Origin: Hahellaceae bacterium
GTDB taxonomy: Bacteria; Pseudomonadota; Gammaproteobacteria; Pseudomonadales; Oleiphilaceae
NCBI GenBank assembly: GCA_024234575.1
Contig: JACKOB010000002.1
Coordinates: forward strand, 186,001 to 250,000
Length of the DNA: 64,000 bases
Direction of reading: 5' to 3'
Program-made: the position numbers and the translations under genes
The notes under the pieces: model-generated
What the model saw: the letters and a program-made list of their open reading frames with translations, nothing else
Told to the model about the DNA's origin: nothing
Databases searched by the model: none
Part shown: positions 16,861 to 25,535 of the stretch, piece by piece
Layout: every line of letters begins with the position of its first letter
How positions within the stretch are numbered: the first letter of the stretch is position 1

Positions 16861-17970
16861 ATGAGCCTTGCACAACAAGTTCTCGCGGTTAACAACGACC
16901 TGCCTATTCGCACCGACAAGCCAGTTCATAGCGGCAAAGTTCGCTCGGTTTACTGGTTAACAGCCGCAGACAGCGCCCGCCTGATTCAGGAAAAAGGCTA
17001 TGATGTCGCCGCCGACGCACCTTTAGCCATAATGGTCATTAGTGATCGCATTTCGGCGTTTGACTGTATTTGGGAGGGTGAAGGTGGACTAAAAGGTGTA
17101 CCCGGTAAGGGAGCAGCCTTAAATGCTGTATCAAACCACTGGTTTGGTTTGTTTAAAGAAAACGGTTTGGCTGACAGTCATATTCTGGATATCCCCCACC
17201 CATTCGTTTGGATAGTACAAAAAGCCAAGCCGGTGTTAATTGAGGCTATCTGCCGTCAATACATTACCGGGTCGATGTGGCGAGCCTACAGCAAAGGTGA
17301 GCGGGAGTTCTGTGGCATACGTTTGCCAGAAGGGCTAAGTCGCGATCAGAAGCTGCCAGAATTGCTCATGACACCATCAACTAAAGGCATCTTACGGGGA
17401 ATTCCTGGTGTACCGGAGGCAGATGATGTCAACATTACCCGCACTGACATCACCAACAATTTTGCTGCGTTCAATTTCTCCCATGCGAACGATGTGGCAA
17501 TTTACGAGAAACTTTTGCGGGAAGGGTTTGGCGTTATCAGTAATGCGCTGCAAAAACTGGATCAGATATTTGTTGATACCAAGTTTGAGTTTGGTTACGT
17601 CACCGATGCCAGTGGCACAGAAAAACTAATTTATATGGATGAAGTAGGTACGCCCGACTCCTCTCGAATCTGGGACGGCCCAAGTTACCGCGCAGGAAAA
17701 ATCGTCGAAAATTCGAAAGAGGGGTTTCGGCAGTTATTGCTCAATCACTTTCCCGACCCGGATATCCTGTTAAACAAGGACCGGATGGCAGAGCGAGTTG
17801 CTCTTGCTAAAAACAATTTGTTACCTGCCGACGTTTTGATGCAGGTATCAAAAACCTATATTGATATCGCCGAAAAAATCACCGGCCAGCCGCTGCACCT
17901 GTCAGATAATCCCAAGGCAGAAATCATTGAAATCCTGCGCACCCAATACGGGCTGATTGACGCGATCTAG
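16861..17970 (+). CDS. purC: Phosphoribosylaminoimidazole-succinocarboxamide synthase, long form
   Basis: PurC ligates aspartate to CAIR in purine synthesis. The SAICAR synthetase motifs are in order: [10 protein letters not shown] (about 23), [16 protein letters not shown] (about 58), [12 protein letters not shown] (about 136), VDTKFEFGY (about 240) and [15 protein letters not shown] (about 259). At 369 residues it is much longer than the 237-residue E. coli type and corresponds to the long form found in Vibrio and other marine gammaproteobacteria. ATG 16861 precedes the conserved start; the SD is weak (AAGAAG). Upstream in-frame codons to 16693 have no family similarity. It converges with mtrB. 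Confidence 0.92.
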   Translation: MSLAQQVLAVNNDLPIRTDKPVHSGKVRSVYWLTAADSARLIQEKGYDVAADAPLAIMVISDRISAFDCIWEGEGGLKGVPGKGAALNAVSNHWFGLFKENGLADSHILDIPHPFVWIVQKAKPVLIEAICRQYITGSMWRAYSKGEREFCGIRLPEGLSRDQKLPELLMTPSTKGILRGIPGVPEADDVNITRTDITNNFAAFNFSHANDVAIYEKLLREGFGVISNALQKLDQIFVDTKFEFGYVTDASGTEKLIYMDEVGTPDSSRIWDGPSYRAGKIVENSKEGFRQLLLNHFPDPDILLNKDRMAERVALAKNNLLPADVLMQVSKTYIDIAEKITGQPLHLSDNPKAEIIEILRTQYGLIDAI

Positions 17971-18020
17971 CGCCTATATACAGGCCATGGGGCAGCAATT
18001 TGCAGCGTGGCTGAGCCATA

Positions 18021-20141
18021 TTATTTGATCAGATAGCTAATTTTCATGCCGACTAACCAGTCCTGATAGTCTTCATCTTTTGCCCCACTGGCCAGAACGC
18101 TGGGGACAGTATCGACATCAATGGTTTGCCAATCAGACTCGTCGAAGTGTTCAAACAAGGCTTCCAGCCGGACATTCCACTGAGGCGTCACTGAATAATT
18201 CATATACGCCTGAACGGTATGGGAGTCGCTAGTGAGTTTTTCATAGCCGCCAGGGACCGACACATTTGTTTTACCACTGGCCGTGACAAAGACATAATCC
18301 AGCCCCAAATGCAGCTTGTCTTGCAAGAAACCCGCATGATTCAAGCCCAGTATTATTGCATCAGCATTGTCATGCTGCTTGCTTTGCCAGGTCGGAATAG
18401 TTTGCTGACTGCTTCCATGCATTTCCCAGGAATACCAGCTGCGTTGCCAGGTTAAAGAAGTCCCTAACGATTGTGTGAGCTGCCAATCCATACCGAGACT
18501 CACATCAGCTTCTGCTCCTGCGGTCACACCAATTACGGTGTTCTCATAGTCATCATCAAGATACGAGGCTTCTGCTCTCAACTGTGCCCCATCGGTATAT
18601 TGCCAGGCGATATCCATCGATACTTTATTACGAATCCGATCCGCCAGAGTAAAATCCCTGAAGTAGGGGTTTTCTCCGGTTTCCGGCATCATGTCTGGCT
18701 CATCGCTATTGCGCTCAGCGACGGAAATGGCAAGTTCACTTGTCACCGACCTCGTCCAGCGCTCACGCCAGCCAAACGCCAGTTCATGGGTTTTTGCCTC
18801 ACCAGGATTATCACTGGTTCTTTCAAATCCTTCATAGGCATACTCATAAAAGAAACGGCTGGAAGGACGCCAACGCCACTCTAGTGCCAAATCAAACACG
18901 TTCTTTTCATGACTATAAATCGTGTTATCTATTGCACCTTTGATGATGCTATCCGTCATTACTGGCTGGTACGTCATAACTTCAGAGTCATTGACCCGCT
19001 CATCGAATCGATAATTAGCGGAAAGACGAAACTGGCTGTTTATTAAATAATTCCAGCCCAACCGAAAATTCGATGTTTCAACCTCGCCTTCATAATTTGT
19101 TTTAGGCAATGCGCTTGTCGTCAACTGCTCGTTACTGGTGTATGGAAGGTATGCTTGATCCTGCTCTCCCTTACCCTGACTTGCAGACAGCAAAAAACGG
19201 TGTGCATCAACGGCATAATCACCAAATAACCGCCACTGCTGGAAAGTGTTTTCAGGCTCTGCAGCCATTCGGCCTTTATCCGCACCGGCGATACCTGCCG
19301 CAAATGGGTTTTGCCAGGACTGGCTTTGCGACTCGCTTTCGTAGCGGGACTCAAAAAACTCAACACCGACAGAACCTGCCCCCGAATACACTGTGAACGG
19401 TACCGCCCCCCCTAATGTGAACTCCTCGATGCTATCATCCCGCGATCCGGGAAGTGCCGTTACATCATTCAAAATACTGCCGGACCGCCAATCATCACTC
19501 ACACGATTAACACGCCTATACTTAGCCGAAGCCTGCAAAATATCTTCACCGAATACCTGTTTCGCAGTGGCGGTGAGGTTGTCACGCTTTTTGAAGGAGG
19601 TGATGTCCTGCATGGCCGAAAGATCCATCGCATCAGTGCTGCTTTGAGTAGTCCAACCAGAGGGTAATGCCAGCGCATCGCTACCAGGATTAACAAATGC
19701 TGTGCGGGCACCCTCATCGGAATAAAGTTTACTGCGACTATAGTCAACAGAAGCATCCAGACCGATATTTAAGCTTACCCCAGCTTCTGCAGAAGCATTA
19801 TCCAACCCTAGCTGATAAGCACTGACGCGCGACTGCCCATAGTCGCCATAATTTCTGACTGCAGCATCTACATCACCTTGCACACCATCACCCTCGGCAG
19901 GTGAGTTTTTAAACCTGGCGGACGCATCTTCATCAGAATAACCCACGCCGACGGCAACATGGCCTGCAGTAGACGACTCGTCTGGACAGTATTTACAGGC
20001 CCACCTTGATGTATCTACATTCGCCATATCCACGTTTTTCAAACCATAGCCAGCCATTGCCGCAGGAGATACAGCGACCGCTGCCGAACCAGATGCCAGC
20101 GCGATTGCTGACACCAAAGGGCGGAACTTTATAATTCTCAT
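18021..20141 (-). CDS. mtrB: MtrB/PioB-family outer-membrane porin of the electron conduit
   Basis: MtrB-type barrels sheathe a periplasm-spanning decahaem cytochrome so that electrons cross the outer membrane. The 706-residue protein (S. oneidensis MtrB about 697) has a signal peptide ending at AMA, then the family N-terminal WACKYCP with a CxxC pair near residue 49, as in Shewanella MtrB. The rest is a run of amphipathic strands with Asp/Trp/Tyr-rich loops and ends in a hydrophobic C-terminal strand (WLVGMKISYLIK) typical of BAM substrates. ATG has GGAG upstream and lies 26 nt after mtrA. Gene order C-A-B on one strand supports the assignment. Confidence 0.9.
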   Translation of the reverse strand: MRIIKFRPLVSAIALASGSAAVAVSPAAMAGYGLKNVDMANVDTSRWACKYCPDESSTAGHVAVGVGYSDEDASARFKNSPAEGDGVQGDVDAAVRNYGDYGQSRVSAYQLGLDNASAEAGVSLNIGLDASVDYSRSKLYSDEGARTAFVNPGSDALALPSGWTTQSSTDAMDLSAMQDITSFKKRDNLTATAKQVFGEDILQASAKYRRVNRVSDDWRSGSILNDVTALPGSRDDSIEEFTLGGAVPFTVYSGAGSVGVEFFESRYESESQSQSWQNPFAAGIAGADKGRMAAEPENTFQQWRLFGDYAVDAHRFLLSASQGKGEQDQAYLPYTSNEQLTTSALPKTNYEGEVETSNFRLGWNYLINSQFRLSANYRFDERVNDSEVMTYQPVMTDSIIKGAIDNTIYSHEKNVFDLALEWRWRPSSRFFYEYAYEGFERTSDNPGEAKTHELAFGWRERWTRSVTSELAISVAERNSDEPDMMPETGENPYFRDFTLADRIRNKVSMDIAWQYTDGAQLRAEASYLDDDYENTVIGVTAGAEADVSLGMDWQLTQSLGTSLTWQRSWYSWEMHGSSQQTIPTWQSKQHDNADAIILGLNHAGFLQDKLHLGLDYVFVTASGKTNVSVPGGYEKLTSDSHTVQAYMNYSVTPQWNVRLEALFEHFDESDWQTIDVDTVPSVLASGAKDEDYQDWLVGMKISYLIK

Positions 20142-20167
20142 ACGCTACTCCATTTCCCCTATTCGTG

Positions 20168-21178
20168 TTATCTCTGCAAAGCATTGCCCGAAGGATGATT
20201 GCTACCATGCACCTGAGAATGACAATTCATGCAACTCTGCCCCAGCACAAAGGCAGAAGCCTTGCCACTGGCTTCACCTGCCTCACCATAAGGCACCGAC
20301 GGGTGTCCTGCCGTTGTATGGCATGACTGGCAAAGCTGCGGTGTTCTTTTGTTGAGTAGATCTTTGTTAATTGATCCATGTGGATTGTGGCAGGTACTGC
20401 AGTTTTCGCTCACCGGCTCATGCTCCCACAGGAAAGGACCGCGCTTCTCCGCATGACAGGAATAGCAGTTGTCGTTAATTGTTTGCTGTTTCAGTGCCAC
20501 CTGATTGGCTGAGCCATGTGGGTTATGGCAATCAGTACAAAGCAACTGCCCCCATTGCAAAGGATGGCTCGAACGCTGATGAATCTGTGCCAGCTGCTTA
20601 GTGTGGCAACTGCCACAGGCTTCTGCCTGGGTTTCTCGGGATCTCACCGCATCATGAGCTTGATGTACTTGATGACAAGACGCGCAAGGCACTCCCGCTC
20701 GGTCATGCTCACCACCCGCCCAATGCTGACGCTCGTCATCCTGGTGGCAACTCATGCAGACGCTATCCTGTTTGTCGGCAGGTACCGGTGAGCCAGCACC
20801 AAAGGTGATCATCGGTTCACGTGGCTCGCCATCTTTCAGTCGCGACTTTACATGGTCACCAGCGGGGCCATGACAGGCCTCGCACTGCAAACCTTGAAAC
20901 GGCGCACCTTTAACCTGGCGGCTGCCATGTACATTTTTAAAAATACCCATGGCACTGATATCTGAGGTTTCGTCATGGCAACGCAGACACTGGTCAGCAC
21001 CGGTGCGGGAGTATTTTCCCTCGGCGAATTTTTCGTCCAGAATTTTTTCGATTTGCGCAGCACTCATTGGAGCTAAGTCTTTGGCGCTATCAGACTCTTC
21101 TGCCCAAGCCGCCCTAAAAAACAAAAGTGAAAAGAACAGTGATAAAAATATGAGGGGTCTGACTATACGATTTTGCAT
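20168..21178 (-). CDS. mtrA: MtrA/DmsE-family periplasmic decahaem cytochrome c
   Basis: The protein carries exactly ten CxxCH haem sites, starting at residues 64, 99, 141, 165, 188, 214, 238, 260, 283 and 316. A signal peptide ends at AWA (residue 26). Length is 336 (S. oneidensis MtrA 333). The even spacing, and repeated HNPHG-type followers after CTDCH and CSTCH, fit the MtrA/DmsE/PioA family, which forms the wire inside an MtrB barrel. It lies between mtrC and mtrB. Its own translation start is preceded by a weak GGAT, and a terminator-like hairpin stands between mtrC and this gene. Confidence 0.95.
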   Translation of the reverse strand: MQNRIVRPLIFLSLFFSLLFFRAAWAEESDSAKDLAPMSAAQIEKILDEKFAEGKYSRTGADQCLRCHDETSDISAMGIFKNVHGSRQVKGAPFQGLQCEACHGPAGDHVKSRLKDGEPREPMITFGAGSPVPADKQDSVCMSCHQDDERQHWAGGEHDRAGVPCASCHQVHQAHDAVRSRETQAEACGSCHTKQLAQIHQRSSHPLQWGQLLCTDCHNPHGSANQVALKQQTINDNCYSCHAEKRGPFLWEHEPVSENCSTCHNPHGSINKDLLNKRTPQLCQSCHTTAGHPSVPYGEAGEASGKASAFVLGQSCMNCHSQVHGSNHPSGNALQR

Positions 21179-21204
21179 CGAACTATATCCAGCTTATAAG
21201 ATTG

Positions 21205-21243
21205 GCGACAAAATAAAACTCGGCCCTATTGCAGGACCGAGTT
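21205..21243 (-). terminator. Intrinsic-terminator-like hairpin between mtrC and mtrA
   Basis: On the minus strand an 11-bp stem (AACTCGGTCCT with AGGGCCGAGTT, one G-U pair, 5-nt loop) is followed by TTTATTTTG. It begins about 10 nt past the mtrC stop and ends before the mtrA start, so transcription may be partly ended after mtrC, lowering mtrA-mtrB output. Confidence 0.75.
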
Positions 21244-21252
21244 CATTGCAGA

Positions 21253-23448
21253 CTATTCTGCAGAGGTATCGTGGGCTTTGTCTATTGCCGCTAGCGAGCC
21301 ACTTGAGTGGCAGACTGCACAAGATTCAGTGACATTTGCCGCACTCTGCGAGCCATTAAAAACAGCGCCATTTTGGATCATATGTCCAACCATAGACTGA
21401 TCAGCTGCAGGTAGAGCCCCCAGGTTGCCAACATCAACAACGCCAGGCTGAGTCGTCAGGTGACAGGATGAACAGACAAATGCTGTAGGGCTGGTAAACA
21501 ATCCAGCAGACGTTTCTGGTGCCCACTTGTTCGCTGCGATAGGTAAATCAAGCTGACTCTCGCTATGGCACTGACTGCAATTTGCAATGGAGTCAGGATA
21601 ATGCATTTCTGCTTTTCCAGTTGCCGAGTTACTGTCATTCAAATTACCCGCATGGAATGCGTGAATAACAAACTTCAGGTCAAGATTTCCTGCTCTGCGC
21701 CCAGTTCTCAGAAAAGAGTTATTGTGACACGCACGGCACTGCTGCAATGTCGAATAGTCGCCACCATGCACGCCAATCGTGGGATCAGCGTGGCATGTTT
21801 CGCAGCGCTCGTAATCCGCGCCGACTTGAAGCTCATTGGTCGCAGACAGCAACGCTCCCGTCGTATCAACGTTGCCCCAAGTCGCATTAACACCCGCATT
21901 CACTTTTGACGCATTCGTGCAATCCAGCAAACCACCATCTTTTTCATCTGTACATACCTGAAAGCGGGAACTGAAAGCTAACAGCTGGTCCGAAGCCAGA
22001 ACAATGTCTGTGTCGATGGTATACTGTCCCGCTGCATCAGGCGTCAACGCTTCTATATCGTAATAGCTCAACGCATCAAGGTAGCCAGTATTGCTGTCAA
22101 CCGGGTTTCGATAGATGCGAGCACGGTTAAGGAATGGCAAGTCAGAAGCTTTCTGCGTATAAACCGAGCCATCGGAAGGATTAACCAGCGACACGGCCAA
22201 TTGCACATCGCTGTTAGTCGGATCAATGGCGGTGGCATCAACGCGCACAGATAGCAGGCCTTTGGCCTCGGCATAGCCAGAGATATCATGGGAACGGGCA
22301 ACCGTTAGCTGATTGCTCTCATCACCAACGTGGCAAGTTGAACACTCGGCGTTGGTCCTCGCCCCGGCAACATGGTTGGCACCGGTGACAAAATTGACAT
22401 CGTCATGACAACTGCCGCAGGCCTCTGCGGTAGGAAACAGCATCCAGTTGCTGGCATCAGGAGTTTGCTCATTATTCTCATCATGACAGTTTCGGCACTG
22501 CCGAATATCCTGCGGGAAATGCACGTCAGAATAATCATATTTGCTGTCTCTGAAACCCCAAATTGAATACTCACCGCCAGCCGCCACCGAAGGCAAGGTC
22601 GCACCCTTGTGGATTTTGTGCACCATCACTTTGAAGTCGACGGTATTACCACTGTTGGCATCAATAGAACCAGGATTATGGCAAGTCACACAATAGTTTG
22701 TATCTGTGCGGCCGCCACCATGGATTGCCAAATCACCATGGCAGGAATTACAGGTTTCACTGGCCACCATATTTCGCGTTACTAAGCCGGTTGAGGCGCC
22801 TGTCAGTGGCAACCAGTCATGTGTTGCATTGGCCACAGGTACGTCTCCACCACTGATCTGGACCGCAACACGGTGCGTTGCACCAGAATCATAAGTTACA
22901 GCAACGGGGCTGGTGACGGACTTGAGATTAGTGCTAAATACATAAGTGTAAGTACCATCACCATTATTGGTGAATGTGCCATTAGACTCAGAAGTCGCTT
23001 GCATCTGAGCGACTGTACCCGGCCCATTGGATGGGTCGGTTGGTGGGTTCTCTGTGCGGTTAATATAGCTCTGCCAGGAACTGCTTTCACCTGCCCCCAA
23101 ATCACCGGCGGCATTTAATTTGGCGACGGTAAACCTTGCTGAGCTGCTAGCGAGATAGGCGTACGGCCAGCCATCTTCGTCAGTCAGTGAAAGGTTTACG
23201 GTAAGTCGGCCGTCACCAGCGACCGCTGCCGAGGTGAATGTTGCTGTCAAGGCAGTAGGCGCGGCGCCCGGCTTTCCGGGAGTCCCTGGCTCACCATCAG
23301 CGCCATCATCACCATCGCTGCCGCAAGCGGCAACAAGTAATGACAATAAAACCAGCAGGGGGAAACGAAGACAGGCAATCGCCGATTGGCAGACTGTCGA
23401 CCAGAATGTTTGCTCTTCGCGGCACGCCGCTAATCTTGAATAAACCAT
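21253..23448 (-). CDS. mtrC: OmcA/MtrC-family outer-surface decahaem lipoprotein cytochrome
   Basis: The 731-residue protein has ten CxxCH motifs in two pentahaem groups: residues 233, 253, 318, 344, 369 and 549, 571, 624, 659, 710. Each group is preceded by a beta-rich domain, giving the I-II-III-IV layout of MtrC/OmcA. A lipobox (LVAAC, Cys42) predicts lipid anchoring. A short collagen-like GEPGTPGKPGAAP linker follows. Cys499 and Cys510 (CX10C) match the conserved disulfide position in domain III of the family. The start has GAAGGAAGG upstream; the 30-residue region ahead of the hydrophobic core is unusually long. It would pass electrons to minerals, humics or other extracellular acceptors. 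Confidence 0.93.
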   Translation of the reverse strand: MVYSRLAACREEQTFWSTVCQSAIACLRFPLLVLLSLLVAACGSDGDDGADGEPGTPGKPGAAPTALTATFTSAAVAGDGRLTVNLSLTDEDGWPYAYLASSSARFTVAKLNAAGDLGAGESSSWQSYINRTENPPTDPSNGPGTVAQMQATSESNGTFTNNGDGTYTYVFSTNLKSVTSPVAVTYDSGATHRVAVQISGGDVPVANATHDWLPLTGASTGLVTRNMVASETCNSCHGDLAIHGGGRTDTNYCVTCHNPGSIDANSGNTVDFKVMVHKIHKGATLPSVAAGGEYSIWGFRDSKYDYSDVHFPQDIRQCRNCHDENNEQTPDASNWMLFPTAEACGSCHDDVNFVTGANHVAGARTNAECSTCHVGDESNQLTVARSHDISGYAEAKGLLSVRVDATAIDPTNSDVQLAVSLVNPSDGSVYTQKASDLPFLNRARIYRNPVDSNTGYLDALSYYDIEALTPDAAGQYTIDTDIVLASDQLLAFSSRFQVCTDEKDGGLLDCTNASKVNAGVNATWGNVDTTGALLSATNELQVGADYERCETCHADPTIGVHGGDYSTLQQCRACHNNSFLRTGRRAGNLDLKFVIHAFHAGNLNDSNSATGKAEMHYPDSIANCSQCHSESQLDLPIAANKWAPETSAGLFTSPTAFVCSSCHLTTQPGVVDVGNLGALPAADQSMVGHMIQNGAVFNGSQSAANVTESCAVCHSSGSLAAIDKAHDTSAE

Positions 23449-23711
23449 TTGCGCCCTTCCTTCTTTATTTTTTTAGTTTGAGCGGACTTCAACCTAGCCC
23501 TATTAAGCTATCTGCATAACCTAAATCCGGCCGAAATCATTTATCTGCACCTCTTAGAGCTTTGTCATAAACGGCACTTTCACCGGCAGACTTTAGTCCA
23601 GACTACTTCAATCAATATTGATCAAACGCCAGGTTTGCATCTATATTCAAGACGAGCAGTAATGTCATCCTAGAACACAATCAGAATAATAACCATAAAG
23701 AGATAGAGGCT
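23449..23711. promoter_or_regulatory. Divergent promoter region between mtrC and the dihaem cytochrome gene
   Basis: The 263-bp gap must hold promoters for mtrCAB (minus) and the cytochrome (plus). A perfect 12-bp palindrome ATCAATATTGAT lies at 23611-23622, about 90 bp from the cytochrome start. It shares the TTGAT/ATCAA half-sites of FNR-type boxes, but in inverted (inside-out) order, so it is not a canonical FNR site. The gene has AAAGAGATAGAGG upstream as its SD region. Confidence 0.5.
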
Positions 23712-24296
23712 ATGCGAAAAATACCTATTACCGCCGGACTAATCCTCACAGCAGCCATCCATACCTATTCACTTTCACTTAATGCCGACGAGCTGATTAA
23801 CTCCTGCGATAAATGCCACGGCGAAAACGGCATTAGTGAAGACGCGGATGTACCAAGTATTGCAGGCATGTCTTCCGCCTATCTCGAAGCCAGCATGGCA
23901 GCCTATACCGATGGATCACGGACGGCCCGTGAATATGGCAAGAAAGACATGAAAACCATCGTTGCCCCCTTGTCGGCAAATGTTCTGAAAAAACTAGCTG
24001 ATCATTATTCCTCACTGCCATTTGTTGCGGCAAAGCAAGAGTTCGACAGCACATTGGCGGCCAGCGGCAAGAAGGTTCACAATCGATACTGTGAAAAGTG
24101 CCATACTGAAGGAGGGTCTCTCGCTGAAGATGACTCAGGCATACTGGCGGGGCAATGGCAGCCCTACCTGCTCGAAGAGATGCTTCAGTATCAATCCGGC
24201 GGTCGCTCGGGAGATAGAAAAATGATTTCCACTTTCAAAGGCTTGACCGAAGAAAATGTAAAAGAGTTAGCAGAGTTCTACGCAAGTCAGCAGTAA
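23712..24296 (+). CDS. Periplasmic dihaem cytochrome c (c4-like)
   Basis: A 194-residue exported protein with two haem sites, CDKCHG at residue 32 and CEKCHT at 127, and two candidate axial methionines, KDMKT near 80 and RKMIS near 171. The two-domain arrangement with C-x-x-C-H-G-x-x-G and Met about 45 residues later is that of cytochrome c4/c553 proteins, soluble or weakly membrane-attached carriers. It is transcribed divergently from mtrCAB, so it is a good candidate to hand electrons to or from MtrA. Signal peptide: residues 1 to about 25 (ends near LNA). It is followed by a long hairpin without a U-tract. Confidence 0.85.
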   Translation: MRKIPITAGLILTAAIHTYSLSLNADELINSCDKCHGENGISEDADVPSIAGMSSAYLEASMAAYTDGSRTAREYGKKDMKTIVAPLSANVLKKLADHYSSLPFVAAKQEFDSTLAASGKKVHNRYCEKCHTEGGSLAEDDSGILAGQWQPYLLEEMLQYQSGGRSGDRKMISTFKGLTEENVKELAEFYASQQ

Positions 24297-24328
24297 CCGT
24301 GCCCCCACAAACCATGCAAGCAAGGGCC

Positions 24329-24362
24329 ACTATGCTTTTCGATCGAAATTGAAAAGCATAGT
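24329..24362. repeat. 12-bp perfect inverted repeat downstream of the cytochrome gene
   Basis: ACTATGCTTTTC (24329-24340) and GAAAAGCATAGT (24351-24362) flank 10 nt; a second palindrome, TTTCGATCGAAA, is nested at 24337-24348. Neither strand continues into a T-run, so it is not a standard intrinsic terminator. It could be a 3'-end stabilising hairpin, or an operator for the SDR gene 175 bp downstream. Confidence 0.5.
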
Positions 24363-24536
24363 CCCTTCCGCCCCCCCTAATGAACAGATCGTTTCCCCCT
24401 AATACGAATCGTTGATCAATATGCCAGCACAATTGGCTTTTTACGCCATTTCGCCTTTTCTCTGTTCGCTCTAGTATGAAGAGGTTATTCAGGATATTTA
24501 GATAGCTACAATAAAAAACAACGACAGGGTGCTCAT

Positions 24537-25490
24537 ATGACCAAGAGTCTCATAACTGGCACAGCCAGTTTTTTAGGGCAACATTTGCTAAGACACTTAG
24601 ACCCAGCCGGGCGCAAAGACAAGCAAATCCAGCAAGCGTTTTTCGATAAAAAAGTCCTTATAACGGGAGGTTCCAGCGGCATAGGTCTCGCCTGCGCGAA
24701 AGAGGCTGTGCGTTACGGTGCTCATGTCATGATTATCGGCCGCGACCGGGAAAAACTCCTTGCTGCCACGGAGGAAATCAGCAGCAGCATTAAAAACCAA
24801 GGCAGTATCAGCTGGCAGCAATGCGATCTGGCAGACCTTGAAGACTGCGATAGGCTGGTAAAAGCTGTTCTGGATCAGCAAGGTGCACCCGATATTTTAT
24901 TTAACAACGCCGGGCACTCGATTCGCCGCTCTATCTCACGCTCTTATGACCGCTTCCACGACATAGAACGAACGATGCAACTTAACTACTTCGGTGGCGC
25001 CAAACTCATCCTCGGATTTCTTCCAGCGATGGTAAGTCACGGTGGCGGCCAGATCATTCACTCATCGACCATGGGCACAATGGCCCCCACGCCAAGATTT
25101 GGTGCCTATCTGGCAAGCAAGGCGGCGATGGACGCGTTTCTTGATGCACTGGTCGCGGAGTATGCAGATCGCAACATCATCACCACTGCAATTAAGTTTC
25201 CTCTGGTGAAAACCCCCATGATTGCACCGACCAAAGCCTATGCCGATGCACCAGCGGCGAGCCCTGAAAGTGCGGCAAGGATGTTCGTTAAGGCTGTCGT
25301 ACAAAAGCCTCGTCGCGTCGTGACTGGCACAGGAAAAACAATGGGATTCTTAACATTATTTGCCCCAGAGGTTATGACACACCTATACAACTATGGTTAT
25401 CGAATCTGGCCAGACAGCGACAAAGACTACCCGGAAATGGGTCGTGATCGCAGGCTGGTTTCCAAAGTGATCAAGCAGAGCCCGCTATAA
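24537..25490 (+). CDS. Short-chain dehydrogenase/reductase, possibly fatty-acyl-CoA-reductase-like
   Basis: A 317-residue SDR. The Rossmann glycine motif GGSSGIGLACA lies at about residue 44, NNAGHS near 122, the catalytic Ser in HSSTMG near 180 and YLASKAA near 195, so the Ser-Tyr-Lys triad is complete. The C-terminal extension (GFLTLFAPEVMTHLYNYGYRIWPDS) resembles the tail of Acr1-type fatty-acyl-CoA reductases and the SDR half of longer FARs; that link is tentative. About 40 residues precede the Rossmann core. It is convergent with the DUF3530 gene. A generic oxidoreductase role is safe, the substrate is not. Confidence 0.75.
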   Translation: MTKSLITGTASFLGQHLLRHLDPAGRKDKQIQQAFFDKKVLITGGSSGIGLACAKEAVRYGAHVMIIGRDREKLLAATEEISSSIKNQGSISWQQCDLADLEDCDRLVKAVLDQQGAPDILFNNAGHSIRRSISRSYDRFHDIERTMQLNYFGGAKLILGFLPAMVSHGGGQIIHSSTMGTMAPTPRFGAYLASKAAMDAFLDALVAEYADRNIITTAIKFPLVKTPMIAPTKAYADAPAASPESAARMFVKAVVQKPRRVVTGTGKTMGFLTLFAPEVMTHLYNYGYRIWPDSDKDYPEMGRDRRLVSKVIKQSPL

Positions 25491-25499
25491 ACAAACACT

Positions 25500-25535
25500 C
25501 CAAGGCCATCTAGCGTTTATATTTGGTGGCCTTGG
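25500..25535 (-). terminator. Hairpin spanning the 3' end of the DUF3530 gene
   Basis: CCAAGGCCA (25500-25508) and TGGCCTTGG (25527-25535) form a 9-bp stem over the DUF3530 stop codon. On the minus strand it is followed by AGTGTTTGTTTAT, a weak U-rich tail, so it may serve as terminator for that gene and as a barrier between convergent transcripts. Confidence 0.4.

Noticed and set aside
23611-23622. FNR box in the mtrC promoter region
   Set aside because: FNR requires TTGAT-N4-ATCAA; the halves here are in the reverse order, so it is only noted as a palindrome.
18021-24296. DMSO reductase (dms) operon instead of Mtr
   Set aside because: DmsE/DmsF are related to MtrA/MtrB, but no molybdopterin DmsA or DmsB is present and the OmcA/MtrC-type decahaem lipoprotein is, so the metal/extracellular type is favoured.
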